From Deltaproteobacteria bacterium (lineage in GTDB: Bacteria > Desulfobacterota > Binatia > UBA9968): a stretch of DNA of 6,190 nt. Under the pieces are notes generated by a model that saw nothing but the letters and a program-made list of their open reading frames with translations, was not told the origin of the DNA and searched no databases. Position numbers and translations under genes: made by a program. Location of the stretch: contig JAHKKJ010000231.1 in the NCBI GenBank assembly GCA_020027655.1, forward strand, positions 1-6,190, read 5' to 3'. This document shows, in pieces, positions 1-5,440 of the stretch (position 1 is the stretch's first letter; the number at the start of each line of letters is the position of its first letter).

Positions 1-121
1 ATCCAAGACGGTGGTCGAAGCTGTCAATCGAATGTCGCCCAATGTCAAGACAACCTCTGTTCAAAGGATTATTTCTCTTATGCTTATCTGTATCGCTTCG
101 CCATCGCAGCGTAGCTAGAAG
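1..121. other. Leader region upstream of the phytase-like gene, no gene assigned
   Basis: All three plus-strand frames are open from the window edge: frame 1 to a TAG at 112-114, frame 2 to a TAG at 116-118, and frame 3 to a TAA at 156-158. Any of them could be the tail of an upstream gene, but none of the short peptides resembles a family I know, and three open frames over about 110 bases is not evidence of coding. I see no clear paired -35/-10 promoter, although the A/T-rich stretch around 60-90 is the most plausible place for one driving the downstream gene. Confidence 0.3.
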
Positions 122-162
122 TTGGGTAGTACGGAGCAAACTGAAGATTATCAATTAAAGAT

Positions 163-170
163 AAAGGAAA
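163..170 (+). promoter_or_regulatory. Ribosome binding site that decides the phytase-like gene start
   Basis: The purine-rich AAAGGAAA lies seven bases before the ATG at 176. An alternative in-frame TTG at 122 has no comparable site and would put 18 polar residues in front of the signal peptide, so the ATG at 176 is preferred. Confidence 0.7.
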
Positions 171-175
171 GTGAT

Positions 176-1525
176 ATGCAGTGCCCATCCAAAAAGCCAA
201 AAAACATCGTCGTAGGACTCTGGCTTGTGTGGATTGCCCTATTAATCGCGAACCCATCTTTCGCTGAGGACAAAGTTACTGAAATCTACACGTTTCCGAA
301 CATCCCAATCAAGCAGTTTCACAACAAGGTGCTTCCCGGAAGTGTCGCCAACGATCGCAAAATTCTTCTGGGGTCGGTCGGCAGCGATCTATGGCGCGGG
401 CCGAAAGATCCGCGCGACGAATTTTGGATGGTGACCGATCGCGGACCTAACGGTCAGATAAAAGTGAATGGGACGAACCGCCGTACTTTTTGGGTGCCGG
501 AATTCAATCCGATGATCCTCAGAGTCAAAACCCAAGGCAAAGAGGTCCGTATTTTGGAAGCCCTACCCATCGTCGGCCAATCGGGGAAGCCCGTGACTGG
601 ACTGCCGAATTTGCAGGGTATGAACGAGACGCCATACAACTACTCAGCTCAGGAACTCTTAAATTTCAATCCTAACGGCCTTGACACCGAAGGGCTCGTC
701 CGCACGACCGCTGGTGACTTCTGGATCGCCGAAGAGTACAGCCCATCCCTTGTACATGTGGATCGAACCGGCAAGGTTCTGAAACGCTATATCCCCGAGG
801 GGCTCAAGCTCGAGGATACGGACTATCCCGTCGCCAACGTGTTGCCGGCGATCTATGGCAAGAGAAAGATTAACCGAGGCTTCGAGGGGCTGGCGCTCAG
901 CAACGATGAGAAGACCCTCTATGTCGTGCTCCAAAGCCCGCTGCTTAATCCTGACAGAAAGACCGGAGACGCCTCGCGCAACACCCGAGTGCTCGTGTTC
1001 GACATCGCCAGCGAGAAAGTCACGGCCGAGTATGCCTATCGATTCGACCTGTCGAGCGAATTCGATCCAAATTCCAAGAACAGCCCTGATGAAATGAAGC
1101 TCTCGGGAGTAGCCTTTCTCAACCCAACCACACTTCTCGTGCTTGAGCGGACGGACCTCATAGCGAAACTTTACAGCGTGGACATCAGTAAAGCGACGAA
1201 CATTCTTAACACTCAATGGGACGACGCGAAGACGGCTCCCGCTCTTGAAGCGCTCCACGATCCGGCGAGGGCGCAAGTGCGCGTTCTACCCAAGTCGCTC
1301 GTGGTCGATTTGAGTTCTCTATGCGGCATGCCCGAGAAGATCGAAGGAATCGCATTGCTCGACCGGCATACCATCGCCGTCGCCAACGACAATGACTTCG
1401 ACAGCGAAGACAGCAAATATGACGCTGAAGTTAACGATATCGGAAAGGGAAAGAAAACTCAGATTCTCGTTATTTCTCTAGCCAAACCCCTGCCGCTCCC
1501 TCTAGACAGCGTCGCCGCCCGCTAA
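176..1525 (+). CDS. Secreted esterase-like activity of phytase family protein
   Basis: The 449-residue product, from the ATG at 176, resembles the 'esterase-like activity of phytase' family (PF13449-type), predicted beta-propeller proteins thought to act on phosphate esters outside the cytoplasm. The actual substrate is unknown. Residues 1-30 form a Sec signal peptide: a lysine-rich start, a hydrophobic core at about 11-25, and a likely cut after SFA, before EDK. Family hallmarks follow in order: FWMVTDRGPNG (83-93), DTEGL (170-174), FWIAEEY (182-188), GFEGLALS (235-242), VLERTD (322-327), IEGIAL (389-394) and the acidic ANDNDF (403-408). The spaced acidic residues D88, E172, E186/E187, E237, E324, E390 and D405/D407 could bind metal, by inference. 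Length is normal for the family and the frame is unbroken. It stands alone on its strand and converges on the SBP array, with no recognisable terminator. The catalytic role is uncertain; the family call is firm. Confidence 0.85.
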   Translation: MQCPSKKPKNIVVGLWLVWIALLIANPSFAEDKVTEIYTFPNIPIKQFHNKVLPGSVANDRKILLGSVGSDLWRGPKDPRDEFWMVTDRGPNGQIKVNGTNRRTFWVPEFNPMILRVKTQGKEVRILEALPIVGQSGKPVTGLPNLQGMNETPYNYSAQELLNFNPNGLDTEGLVRTTAGDFWIAEEYSPSLVHVDRTGKVLKRYIPEGLKLEDTDYPVANVLPAIYGKRKINRGFEGLALSNDEKTLYVVLQSPLLNPDRKTGDASRNTRVLVFDIASEKVTAEYAYRFDLSSEFDPNSKNSPDEMKLSGVAFLNPTTLLVLERTDLIAKLYSVDISKATNILNTQWDDAKTAPALEALHDPARAQVRVLPKSLVVDLSSLCGMPEKIEGIALLDRHTIAVANDNDFDSEDSKYDAEVNDIGKGKKTQILVISLAKPLPLPLDSVAAR

Positions 1526-1556
1526 CATTTTGGAAAACTATCTAACGCGTTTCTTT

Positions 1557-1631
1557 CTACGCCGCTTCGGCGGCCGAGCAAAGTGCAAAGGTCATGGCGC
1601 TAAGCGCAAGGACGGTAATTTTTCTCTTCAT
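1557..1631 (-). pseudogene. Orphan signal peptide: N-terminal remnant of an SBP gene
   Basis: On the minus strand an ATG at 1631-1629 opens 24 codons ending in a TAG at 1559-1557. The peptide begins MKRKITVLALSAM and ends LCSAAEAA. It closely matches the signal peptide of the neighbouring intact SBP (MKRKITVVTLCAL...LCVPASA), including a plausible signal-peptidase site at AEA. The DNA around its start (a T-rich tract and 'tttttctcttcatg') also matches the start of the gene at 1679-2662. After the stop the reading frame shows no SBP sequence, and the convergent phytase-like gene ends 31 bases away. I read it as a copy whose mature region was deleted or replaced. A functional 24-residue membrane peptide is possible but less likely. 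A GCCGC-TTCG-GCGGC hairpin (1561-1574) falls inside the remnant. Confidence 0.7.
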
Positions 1632-1649
1632 GTTTTTCTCTGCTCTCTC

Positions 1650-1690
1650 CACTCGAAACTGGTCACTCGCCCCTCTTCTCACTTGATCAC
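1650..1690. repeat. Degenerate 7-bp repeat spacer, copy 1
   Basis: The stretch after the intact SBP's stop codon contains GTCACTC (1662-1668), GCCCCTC (1669-1675), CTCACTT (1678-1684) and GATCACT (1685-1691) in near 7-bp phase, with a two-base slip at 1676-1677. It aligns base for base, apart from small indels, with the spacer at 2689-2730. The repeat overlaps the last codons of the SBP gene on the minus strand and lies just upstream of the orphan signal peptide. Confidence 0.5.
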
Positions 1691-2662
1691 TCTATCCGCC
1701 CGCGCCAACACTTCGGGTGGAACGGTCAGGCCGATCTGCTTCGCCGCCTTGAGATTGATGACGAGATCGAACTTCTTGGGCCGTTCCACCGGGATGTCAG
1801 CAGGCTTTGTCCCCTTGAGAATCTTGTCCACAATCTCAGCGGCGCGCCGGAACATCTCTGAACGATTCTCCCCGTAAGTCATCAATCCGCCTGCCTCGAC
1901 ATACGTAACGCTGGGATACATTGTTGGAAGACGATTCTTCTCCGTGAGATCTATGATCCGCTTTCGGTGAAAAGCGAAGAACCCACCGGCTGCCACCATA
2001 AGGCCGTTGGCGCGCCCTTTGGTTGCGGCTCTAAATGCCCCCTCGATGTCATCAGGCCCTTTCACCTCTAAAGATTGAATCCCTACCCCTAAAAACCGCG
2101 CCACAGTCTCAGTTTCTTTCACGTTATAGTCCTCTTCCGGATTGCTCGGAGCCCGGAGAAAAGCCACCCGCGCGAGCTTGGGAACCGTTTCTTTTAATAA
2201 TTCGAGCCGTTTTCCGTACAGCTCGGCGCCCATATCGGTCAGCCCCGTGACATTTCCACCCGGGCGCGCGAGCTCCGCGAGGATGCCACGCCTAACGGCG
2301 TCCGGGCCCCATCCCATGACGACGGGGATCGACTTGGTTGCATTTTTTGCAGCCTGCGCCGCTCCGCTTCCAACGGTAACGATAACGTCACAGTTGAGAC
2401 GAACGAGCTCGGCGGCAAGCTCTGGGAGACGTTCATCCTTCCCCTCAGAATGGCGGAACTCAATGGTGAGGTTCTGCCCCTCGACGTAACCGATCTCGCG
2501 TAAACGTTCACGAAATGGCTTCATGAGAAATGCAGAAGTAGAAGCGTCGGCCGCTCCTAGATAACAAATGCGCGCGACTTTCTGCGGCTGCTGCGCCGAC
2601 GCGGGAACGCAAAGCGCGAGGAGCAGAGCGCAAAGGGTAACGACGGTGATTTTTCTCTTCAT
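1679..2662 (-). CDS. ABC transporter substrate-binding protein (PF04392-type), intact copy A
   Basis: This 327-residue periplasmic binding protein of the ABC_sub_bind type (type 1 binding-protein fold) is expected to capture a small ligand for an ABC importer. Ligand identity cannot be read from the sequence; characterised relatives are mostly linked to amino acids. Residues 1-23 are a Sec signal peptide cut after ASA, before QQPQKV. There is no lipobox, so it should be a soluble periplasmic protein. Hallmarks in order: RICYLG (31-36), GYVEGQNL (58-65), PGGNVTGL (134-141), KRLELLKETVPKLARVAFL (141-159), GGLMTYG (258-264), ILKGTKPADIPVE (281-293) and the C-terminal VINLKAAKQIGLTVPPEVL motif (301-319). 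The ATG at 2662 starts the signal peptide; the ribosome site is weak (an A-rich run ending GAC). It lies 55 bases downstream of copy B on the same strand, probably co-transcribed. No permease or ATPase gene accompanies it. Confidence 0.9.
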   Translation of the reverse strand: MKRKITVVTLCALLLALCVPASAQQPQKVARICYLGAADASTSAFLMKPFRERLREIGYVEGQNLTIEFRHSEGKDERLPELAAELVRLNCDVIVTVGSGAAQAAKNATKSIPVVMGWGPDAVRRGILAELARPGGNVTGLTDMGAELYGKRLELLKETVPKLARVAFLRAPSNPEEDYNVKETETVARFLGVGIQSLEVKGPDDIEGAFRAATKGRANGLMVAAGGFFAFHRKRIIDLTEKNRLPTMYPSVTYVEAGGLMTYGENRSEMFRRAAEIVDKILKGTKPADIPVERPKKFDLVINLKAAKQIGLTVPPEVLARADRVIK

Positions 2663-2688
2663 GTCTTTTTTTCTATCTCGGCCCGCTC

Positions 2689-2730
2689 GTCACTCGACAC
2701 TTGACACTCGCCCCTTCTCACTTGATGACT
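2689..2730. repeat. Degenerate 7-bp repeat spacer, copy 2
   Basis: Six consecutive heptamers run in perfect 7-bp phase: GTCACTC, GACACTT, GACACTC, GCCCCTT, CTCACTT and GATGACT. The array covers most of the 55-base gap between the two intact SBP genes and runs into the final codons of copy B. It therefore sits in the presumed 5' leader of copy A. It matches the spacer at 1650-1690. Confidence 0.6.
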
Positions 2731-3692
2731 TTATTCGCCCGCGCGAGCACCTCTGGCGGAATTGTCAGACCAATCTGTTTTGCCGCCTTTAGGTTGATCA
2801 CGAATTCAAACTTCGTCGCTTGCTGCACCGGCAAATCAGCCGGTTTGGCACCTTTCAAGATCTTGTCCACGTAAACAGCCGCACGGCGAAAGAGATCATC
2901 GTAATCTACGCCGTAGGACATCAGACCCCCCTCATCGACAAACGCCTTTTGTGTATAGATCGCCGGCAACCGATGTTTATTGGCTAGCTCGACGATCCGC
3001 TTTCTTTCGCCCAATAAGTAGCGATTAGCGGTGGTCATGATTGCACCAACTTGCTTCTGCTTTGCGGTTTGAAAGGCACGCTCTAAACTTTTCGCGGTCG
3101 CTTGAGTCTCGATCTCCTCCAATCTTAGCTTTAGGGCTACAGCCGCGGCCCGGAGATCTTCCCCTGAGCGAGCTACCGGCACCAGCAAAAGTCCAACTCG
3201 GGAGAGCTTGGGAACCGCGTCCTTGAGGACTTCCAACCGTTTAGTGTTTAAGTCGCTCGCCAAAGCTGAAAACCCGGTAACGTTGCCTCCCGGCTGTGCA
3301 AGACTGGCAACCAAACCCGAAGCCACAGGGTCCCCAGCGGTGGCCATCACGATAGGAATCGTAGTGGTAGCGCGCTTTGCAGCTAACGCCGGTCCCACGC
3401 CTGCGACCACAATCAGATCAACTTTACGACGAACCAGGTCCACCGCAAGCTCATCTTGACGCTCCGGCTGGCCCTCCGCGAATCGGTACTCGATGGTGAT
3501 ATTCTTTCCCTCGATCCAACCAAGCTTGTTAAGCTCTTTCCGGAACGGCTCCACAAGAACCGCGCTACCCGATTCAGTGCTTGCATCCAGGAATGCAATG
3601 CGGAAGATTTTTCCGGGCTGCTGCGCCTCGACCGCAGCGCACGGAGCAAGGAGCATGGAGCATAGAGCAAGGAGAATGATTTTTTTAGTCAT
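2718..3692 (-). CDS. ABC transporter substrate-binding protein (PF04392-type), intact copy B
   Basis: This 324-residue paralogue of copy A has the same architecture: a signal peptide at residues 1-23 cut after VEA, before QQPGK; RIAFLD (31-36); GWIEGKNI (58-65); PGGNVTGF (134-141); GGLMSYG (255-261); ILKGAKPADLPV (278-289); and the C-terminal FVINLKAAKQIGLTIPPEVL block (297-316). It has the common family motif IVMATAGDPVASGLV near residue 114, where copy A instead reads VVMGWGPDAVRRGIL, so the two may differ in ligand. The ATG at 3692 follows an AGGA (3702-3705 on this strand) nine bases away, a usable ribosome site. The frame is intact. Spacing suggests it is the promoter-proximal of the two intact copies. 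Ligand unknown, partner transporter not in view. Confidence 0.9.
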   Translation of the reverse strand: MTKKIILLALCSMLLAPCAAVEAQQPGKIFRIAFLDASTESGSAVLVEPFRKELNKLGWIEGKNITIEYRFAEGQPERQDELAVDLVRRKVDLIVVAGVGPALAAKRATTTIPIVMATAGDPVASGLVASLAQPGGNVTGFSALASDLNTKRLEVLKDAVPKLSRVGLLLVPVARSGEDLRAAAVALKLRLEEIETQATAKSLERAFQTAKQKQVGAIMTTANRYLLGERKRIVELANKHRLPAIYTQKAFVDEGGLMSYGVDYDDLFRRAAVYVDKILKGAKPADLPVQQATKFEFVINLKAAKQIGLTIPPEVLARANKVIK

Positions 3693-3717
3693 TGGCGTCG
3701 GTCCTGCTTTCTTTTCT

Positions 3718-3752
3718 GATCTCCGACCTCTGACTTCTGATTTCCGACTTCT
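3718..3752. repeat. Degenerate 7-bp repeat spacer, copy 3
   Basis: Five perfectly phased heptamers of the form GAYYTYY: GATCTCC, GACCTCT, GACTTCT, GATTTCC, GACTTCT. A sixth partial unit (CTTTTCT) may precede it, and GTCACTT and GATCACC follow in phase across the stop codon of the next SBP tail. Its unit differs from the CACT-type units of the other two spacers but shares their 7-bp period, and it occupies the same place, directly after an SBP stop codon and before the next SBP start. Confidence 0.6.
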
Positions 3753-3753
3753 G

Positions 3754-3864
3754 TCACTTGATCACCCCGTCCGCTCTCACCAGCACGTTCGACGGAATCG
3801 TTAGACGGATCTGTTTGGCGATCTTCAGGTTAATCAACAAATAAGCTGGTCCTGTTGCCCTCAT
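3754..3864 (-). pseudogene. C-terminal tail remnant of an SBP gene
   Basis: A minus-strand frame from an ATG at 3864 to a TGA at 3754 encodes 36 residues. The last 28 (LLINLKIAKQIRLTIPSNVL, then VRADGVIK) align without gaps to residues 297-324 of SBP copy B. The first eight residues are unrelated, so the homology breaks at about 3840. A change to R at the usually conserved G of KQIGL fits loss of constraint. The piece is 61 bases upstream of copy B and 9 bases from the end of the HEPN gene. It is a relic rather than a gene. Confidence 0.75.
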
Positions 3865-3873
3865 TTTCTCTGG

Positions 3874-4272
3874 TCATGGCTTTTTAGCGATTAGCCTTTC
3901 GGCCCACCGCACAACTTGCCCTGCTATCTTGACGGCCTCTTTGTATTCTTTCTGCTTAATCTGCGGCCCCATCCCTGGGTATCGGGTGAACACAGCGTAC
4001 CGACTCAACCCCTCTGCTTGCCTGATTGACGTAGGGATTTTCTGACCACTCTTTTCCAGTAATGTTAAAAGTTCGGCAAGATCGTGCACGTAAGGGAAGT
4101 CTACATCAACTTTTATTAGAAGCGCCTTTATGGCCTTTTCGGCAGCTTGTTGTGCATCGAAGCAGAGGTCCTCTAGGTAGACGCCTTTGCGCTTAGCCTT
4201 CGCCAGGGCGAGATTGCTACGTGCTCGATTTAACCATTCTCTGGGATCGTCGGGTGGATAGCGCTTAGGCAC
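3874..4272 (-). CDS. HEPN domain protein, partner of the adjacent nucleotidyltransferase
   Basis: This 132-residue, mostly helical protein of the HEPN type (PF05168-like) is the putative toxin or partner half of an MNT-HEPN module. Visible signatures are PREWLNRARSNLALAKA (10-26), FDAQQAAEKAIKALL (38-52), H63-D64-L65 and the YAVFTRYPG segment (92-100), all typical of small HEPN proteins encoded next to minimal nucleotidyltransferases. The ribonuclease motif R-x4-6-H of active HEPN toxins is not seen: H63 is the only histidine and no arginine lies 4-6 residues before it. RNase activity is therefore doubtful. It starts with GTG at 4272, overlapping the 3' end of the nucleotidyltransferase gene by 8 bases, which implies translational coupling. 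A good ribosome site supports the start. It probably acts in the cytoplasm as a complex with its neighbour. The family call is strong; the toxin role is inferred. Confidence 0.85.
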   Translation of the reverse strand: MPKRYPPDDPREWLNRARSNLALAKAKRKGVYLEDLCFDAQQAAEKAIKALLIKVDVDFPYVHDLAELLTLLEKSGQKIPTSIRQAEGLSRYAVFTRYPGMGPQIKQKEYKEAVKIAGQVVRWAERLIAKKP

Positions 4273-4594
4273 GATAAACTTCCTTGCCTTCTCGCAAAGC
4301 AGGCTTGATGATCAGACAGTGCGTGTCTCGATAACGCTCCACGTCCTCTGGCGTAACCAGAATCACATCTACTGCCTGGCCGACGCCGTGAAGATTCATG
4401 TAGATGTCTCCTGCCAAACGGCTTCGGTTATATTTGCCACCCTTCACTATAAGCAAATCGACATCGCTATTCGGTCCCATCTCCCCTCGGGCGGCTGAGC
4501 CAAAAAGAATAATCCTCTCCGGAGCGGCCACCTTTACAATGCGCCGAATAATCTCGCTTAGCCTTCTTCGGTGTACTGTCGTTTTGCGGCTCAT
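4265..4594 (-). CDS. MNT-type minimal nucleotidyltransferase, putative antitoxin
   Basis: This 109-residue minimal nucleotidyltransferase of the DNA polymerase beta superfamily carries the full GSX10DXD signature: G32-S33, ten residues, then D44-V-D46, with the third carboxylate likely D76 in AVDVILV. In characterised MNT-HEPN pairs the nucleotidyltransferase neutralises the HEPN toxin by adding AMP groups; the complete active site here suggests catalytic competence, but the target is inferred from the gene pairing. The ATG at 4594 precedes a basic N-terminus (MSRKTTVHRRR). Length is usual for the family. It is the first gene of the pair and its end overlaps the HEPN start. The ribosome site is weak (GGA eight bases away). 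A 114-base spacer upstream must hold the promoter; I see no convincing -35/-10 pair. Confidence 0.88.
   Translation of the reverse strand: MSRKTTVHRRRLSEIIRRIVKVAAPERIILFGSAARGEMGPNSDVDLLIVKGGKYNRSRLAGDIYMNLHGVGQAVDVILVTPEDVERYRDTHCLIIKPALREGKEVYRA
4279..4285 (-). promoter_or_regulatory. Ribosome binding site for the HEPN gene
   Basis: AAGGAAG on the minus strand lies six bases before the GTG at 4272, inside the end of the nucleotidyltransferase gene. It supports the non-ATG start and coupled translation of the pair. Confidence 0.65.
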
Positions 4595-4708
4595 ATGTGT
4601 CGTCCAACGGATCCTATCCTATCATTGCCTTATTCACTACCCGAGAGTTTATTCCGCTTGCTTGCTGATGACTTTCTCCCGCGCGGTTGCTGTCCTTACC
4701 GCTCACGC

Positions 4709-4756
4709 CTATCGAATCACCTTATCTGCTCTCGCCAGCACATTAGGCGGGATCGC
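4709..4756 (-). pseudogene. Short C-terminal tail remnant of an SBP gene
   Basis: Read on the minus strand, this stretch encodes AIPPNVLARADKVIR and then a TAG stop at 4711-4709. It matches the last 15 residues of the SBP family (copy B residues 310-324) and nearly repeats the end of the fragment at 4779-5063. The frame is closed by stops just before the homology, so only the extreme tail survives. It marks the upstream edge of the spacer in front of the MNT-HEPN pair. Confidence 0.65.
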
Positions 4757-4778
4757 CTACCTATTTTAGACTGATCGA

Positions 4779-5063
4779 TCATCGGATTACTTTATCGGCT
4801 CTGGCTAAGACGTTCGGTGGGATTATGAGCCCGATCTGCTTCGCCGTCTTCACATTGAACACCAGCTCGAACTTCGTCGGCTGCTCCACCGGAAGATCGG
4901 CAGGCTTGGCTCCCTTCAGGATTCTGTCCACGTAATATGCGACGCGCCGGTAGCGTTCGGCTTGGTCGGGTCCATAGGACATCAAGCCACCATTCACGAC
5001 AAAATTTCTCTGCACATATATCGCCGGTACCTTTGCCACCTGCTGCGCCGCAGCCTTCTTCAT
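4779..5063 (-). pseudogene. 5'-truncated SBP gene, C-terminal quarter only
   Basis: An open frame of 94 codons, from an ATG at 5063 to a TGA at 4779, holds the last part of a PF04392-type SBP. From residue 11 (KVPAIYV) to the end it aligns without gaps to residues 241-324 of copy B, including GGLMSYG, ILKGAKPADLPVE and the FNVKTAKQIGLIIPPNVL tail. There is no signal peptide, no N-terminal lobe, and about 240 residues are missing. Upstream in frame there are stops (TGA, TAA) within about 30 bases, so the ATG is simply an internal codon. The retained part is well conserved, which suggests recent truncation. A binding protein lacking one lobe and the signal peptide could not work as a transporter receptor. 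Confidence 0.8.
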
Positions 5064-5182
5064 TGCGCACCTCGTTTCGAGCGTTATTTATCACGCGGAC
5101 GGAAATAAAGAAAAGGTGATTTACGGCGACAGAGGACGGATAGTCGTCGAGTAGGAAGGCCGGATTTCTCCTAAGATTGAAC

Positions 5183-5207
5183 TACCCCGCAGCAAGCTGA
5201 CGGGGTA
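5183..5207. repeat. Perfect inverted repeat, TACCCCG stem
   Basis: TACCCCG (5183-5189) and CGGGGTA (5201-5207) form a perfect 7-bp stem around an 11-base loop containing AGCAAGCTGA. The AGCAAGCTG core followed by G-rich sequence and ATCA recurs at 5410-5440, so this looks like one member of a dispersed intergenic repeat rather than a terminator; no T-run follows on either strand. Confidence 0.55.
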
Positions 5208-5263
5208 TCAGAACGTAGCGATGAGAATTTATCCTAAAGGCGTCACCCCCGAATGTTTTAATC

Positions 5264-5316
5264 GTGGTTCGACTATGCTGCTCACCACGACCCTGAGCCA
5301 CGTCGAATGGGTCGGG
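5264..5316. repeat. Dispersed palindromic repeat of the TTCGAC...GTCGAA type
   Basis: The left arm TTCGAC...CTCA (5268-5284) is an imperfect mirror of the right arm TGAGCCACGTCGAA (5294-5307), with CACCACGACCC in between. It resembles a palindromic intergenic element that I recognise from many environmental genomes, where spurious translations give peptides such as PFDVAQGR. That peptide is seen here in a minus-strand frame. The family assignment is from memory and inference. Confidence 0.55.
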
Positions 5317-5337
5317 GGTCCAGTTCCGATCTCGCCT

Positions 5338-5380
5338 GGATTCCCGACGGTTCGAGAGCCTCACCGCATTCGGGAATGAC
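5338..5380. repeat. Dispersed inverted repeat of the GGATTCCCG...CGGGAATGAC type
   Basis: ATTCCCGA (5340-5347) pairs perfectly with TCGGGAAT (5370-5377) across a 22-base loop, framed by CTGG before and GACA after. Elements with this layout are common as scattered intergenic repeats in proteobacterial and related genomes. It lies 22 bases after the preceding palindrome, so the two may form a compound element. Confidence 0.55.
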
Positions 5381-5409
5381 AAACTTAAAGAGGTCTGGGA
5401 ATAGCTCTT

Positions 5410-5440
5410 TACGGAGCAAGCTGCGGGAAATCAAACCCGG
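5410..5440. repeat. Partial second copy of the GCAAGCTG repeat
   Basis: TACGGAGCAAGCTGCGGGAA followed by ATCAAACCC shares the GCAAGCTG core and the G-rich/ATCA right side with the element at 5183-5210. Its left arm has diverged, so it no longer forms the perfect stem. Call based on eye alignment only. Confidence 0.35.

Noticed and set aside
122..175. TTG start at 122 for the phytase-like gene
   Set aside because: It adds 18 polar residues before an otherwise standard signal peptide, and a strong ribosome site precedes the ATG at 176.
659..1276. Long minus-strand open frame (205 codons) opposite the phytase-like gene
   Set aside because: It is antisense to a clear family member with signal peptide and motifs, has no recognisable domain or ribosome site, and is a shadow of the real gene's codon pattern.
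1561..1574. GCCGC-TTCG-GCGGC hairpin as a terminator of the phytase-like gene or the SBP operon
   Set aside because: The stem is only five pairs, no T-run follows on either strand, and it is explained by the alanine-rich end of the signal-peptide remnant.
2142..2489. 115-codon plus-strand frame opposite SBP copy A
   Set aside because: It is antisense to a well-supported intact gene and shows no domain; a shadow frame.
1650..3752. CRISPR array suggested by the short repeats
   Set aside because: Units are seven bases, contiguous without spacers, and degenerate; no cas gene is nearby.
5182..5382. 66-codon minus-strand frame in the spacer
   Set aside because: Its sequence is mostly translation of the palindromic repeats (it contains PFDVAQGR, typical of such elements), with no family match or ribosome site.
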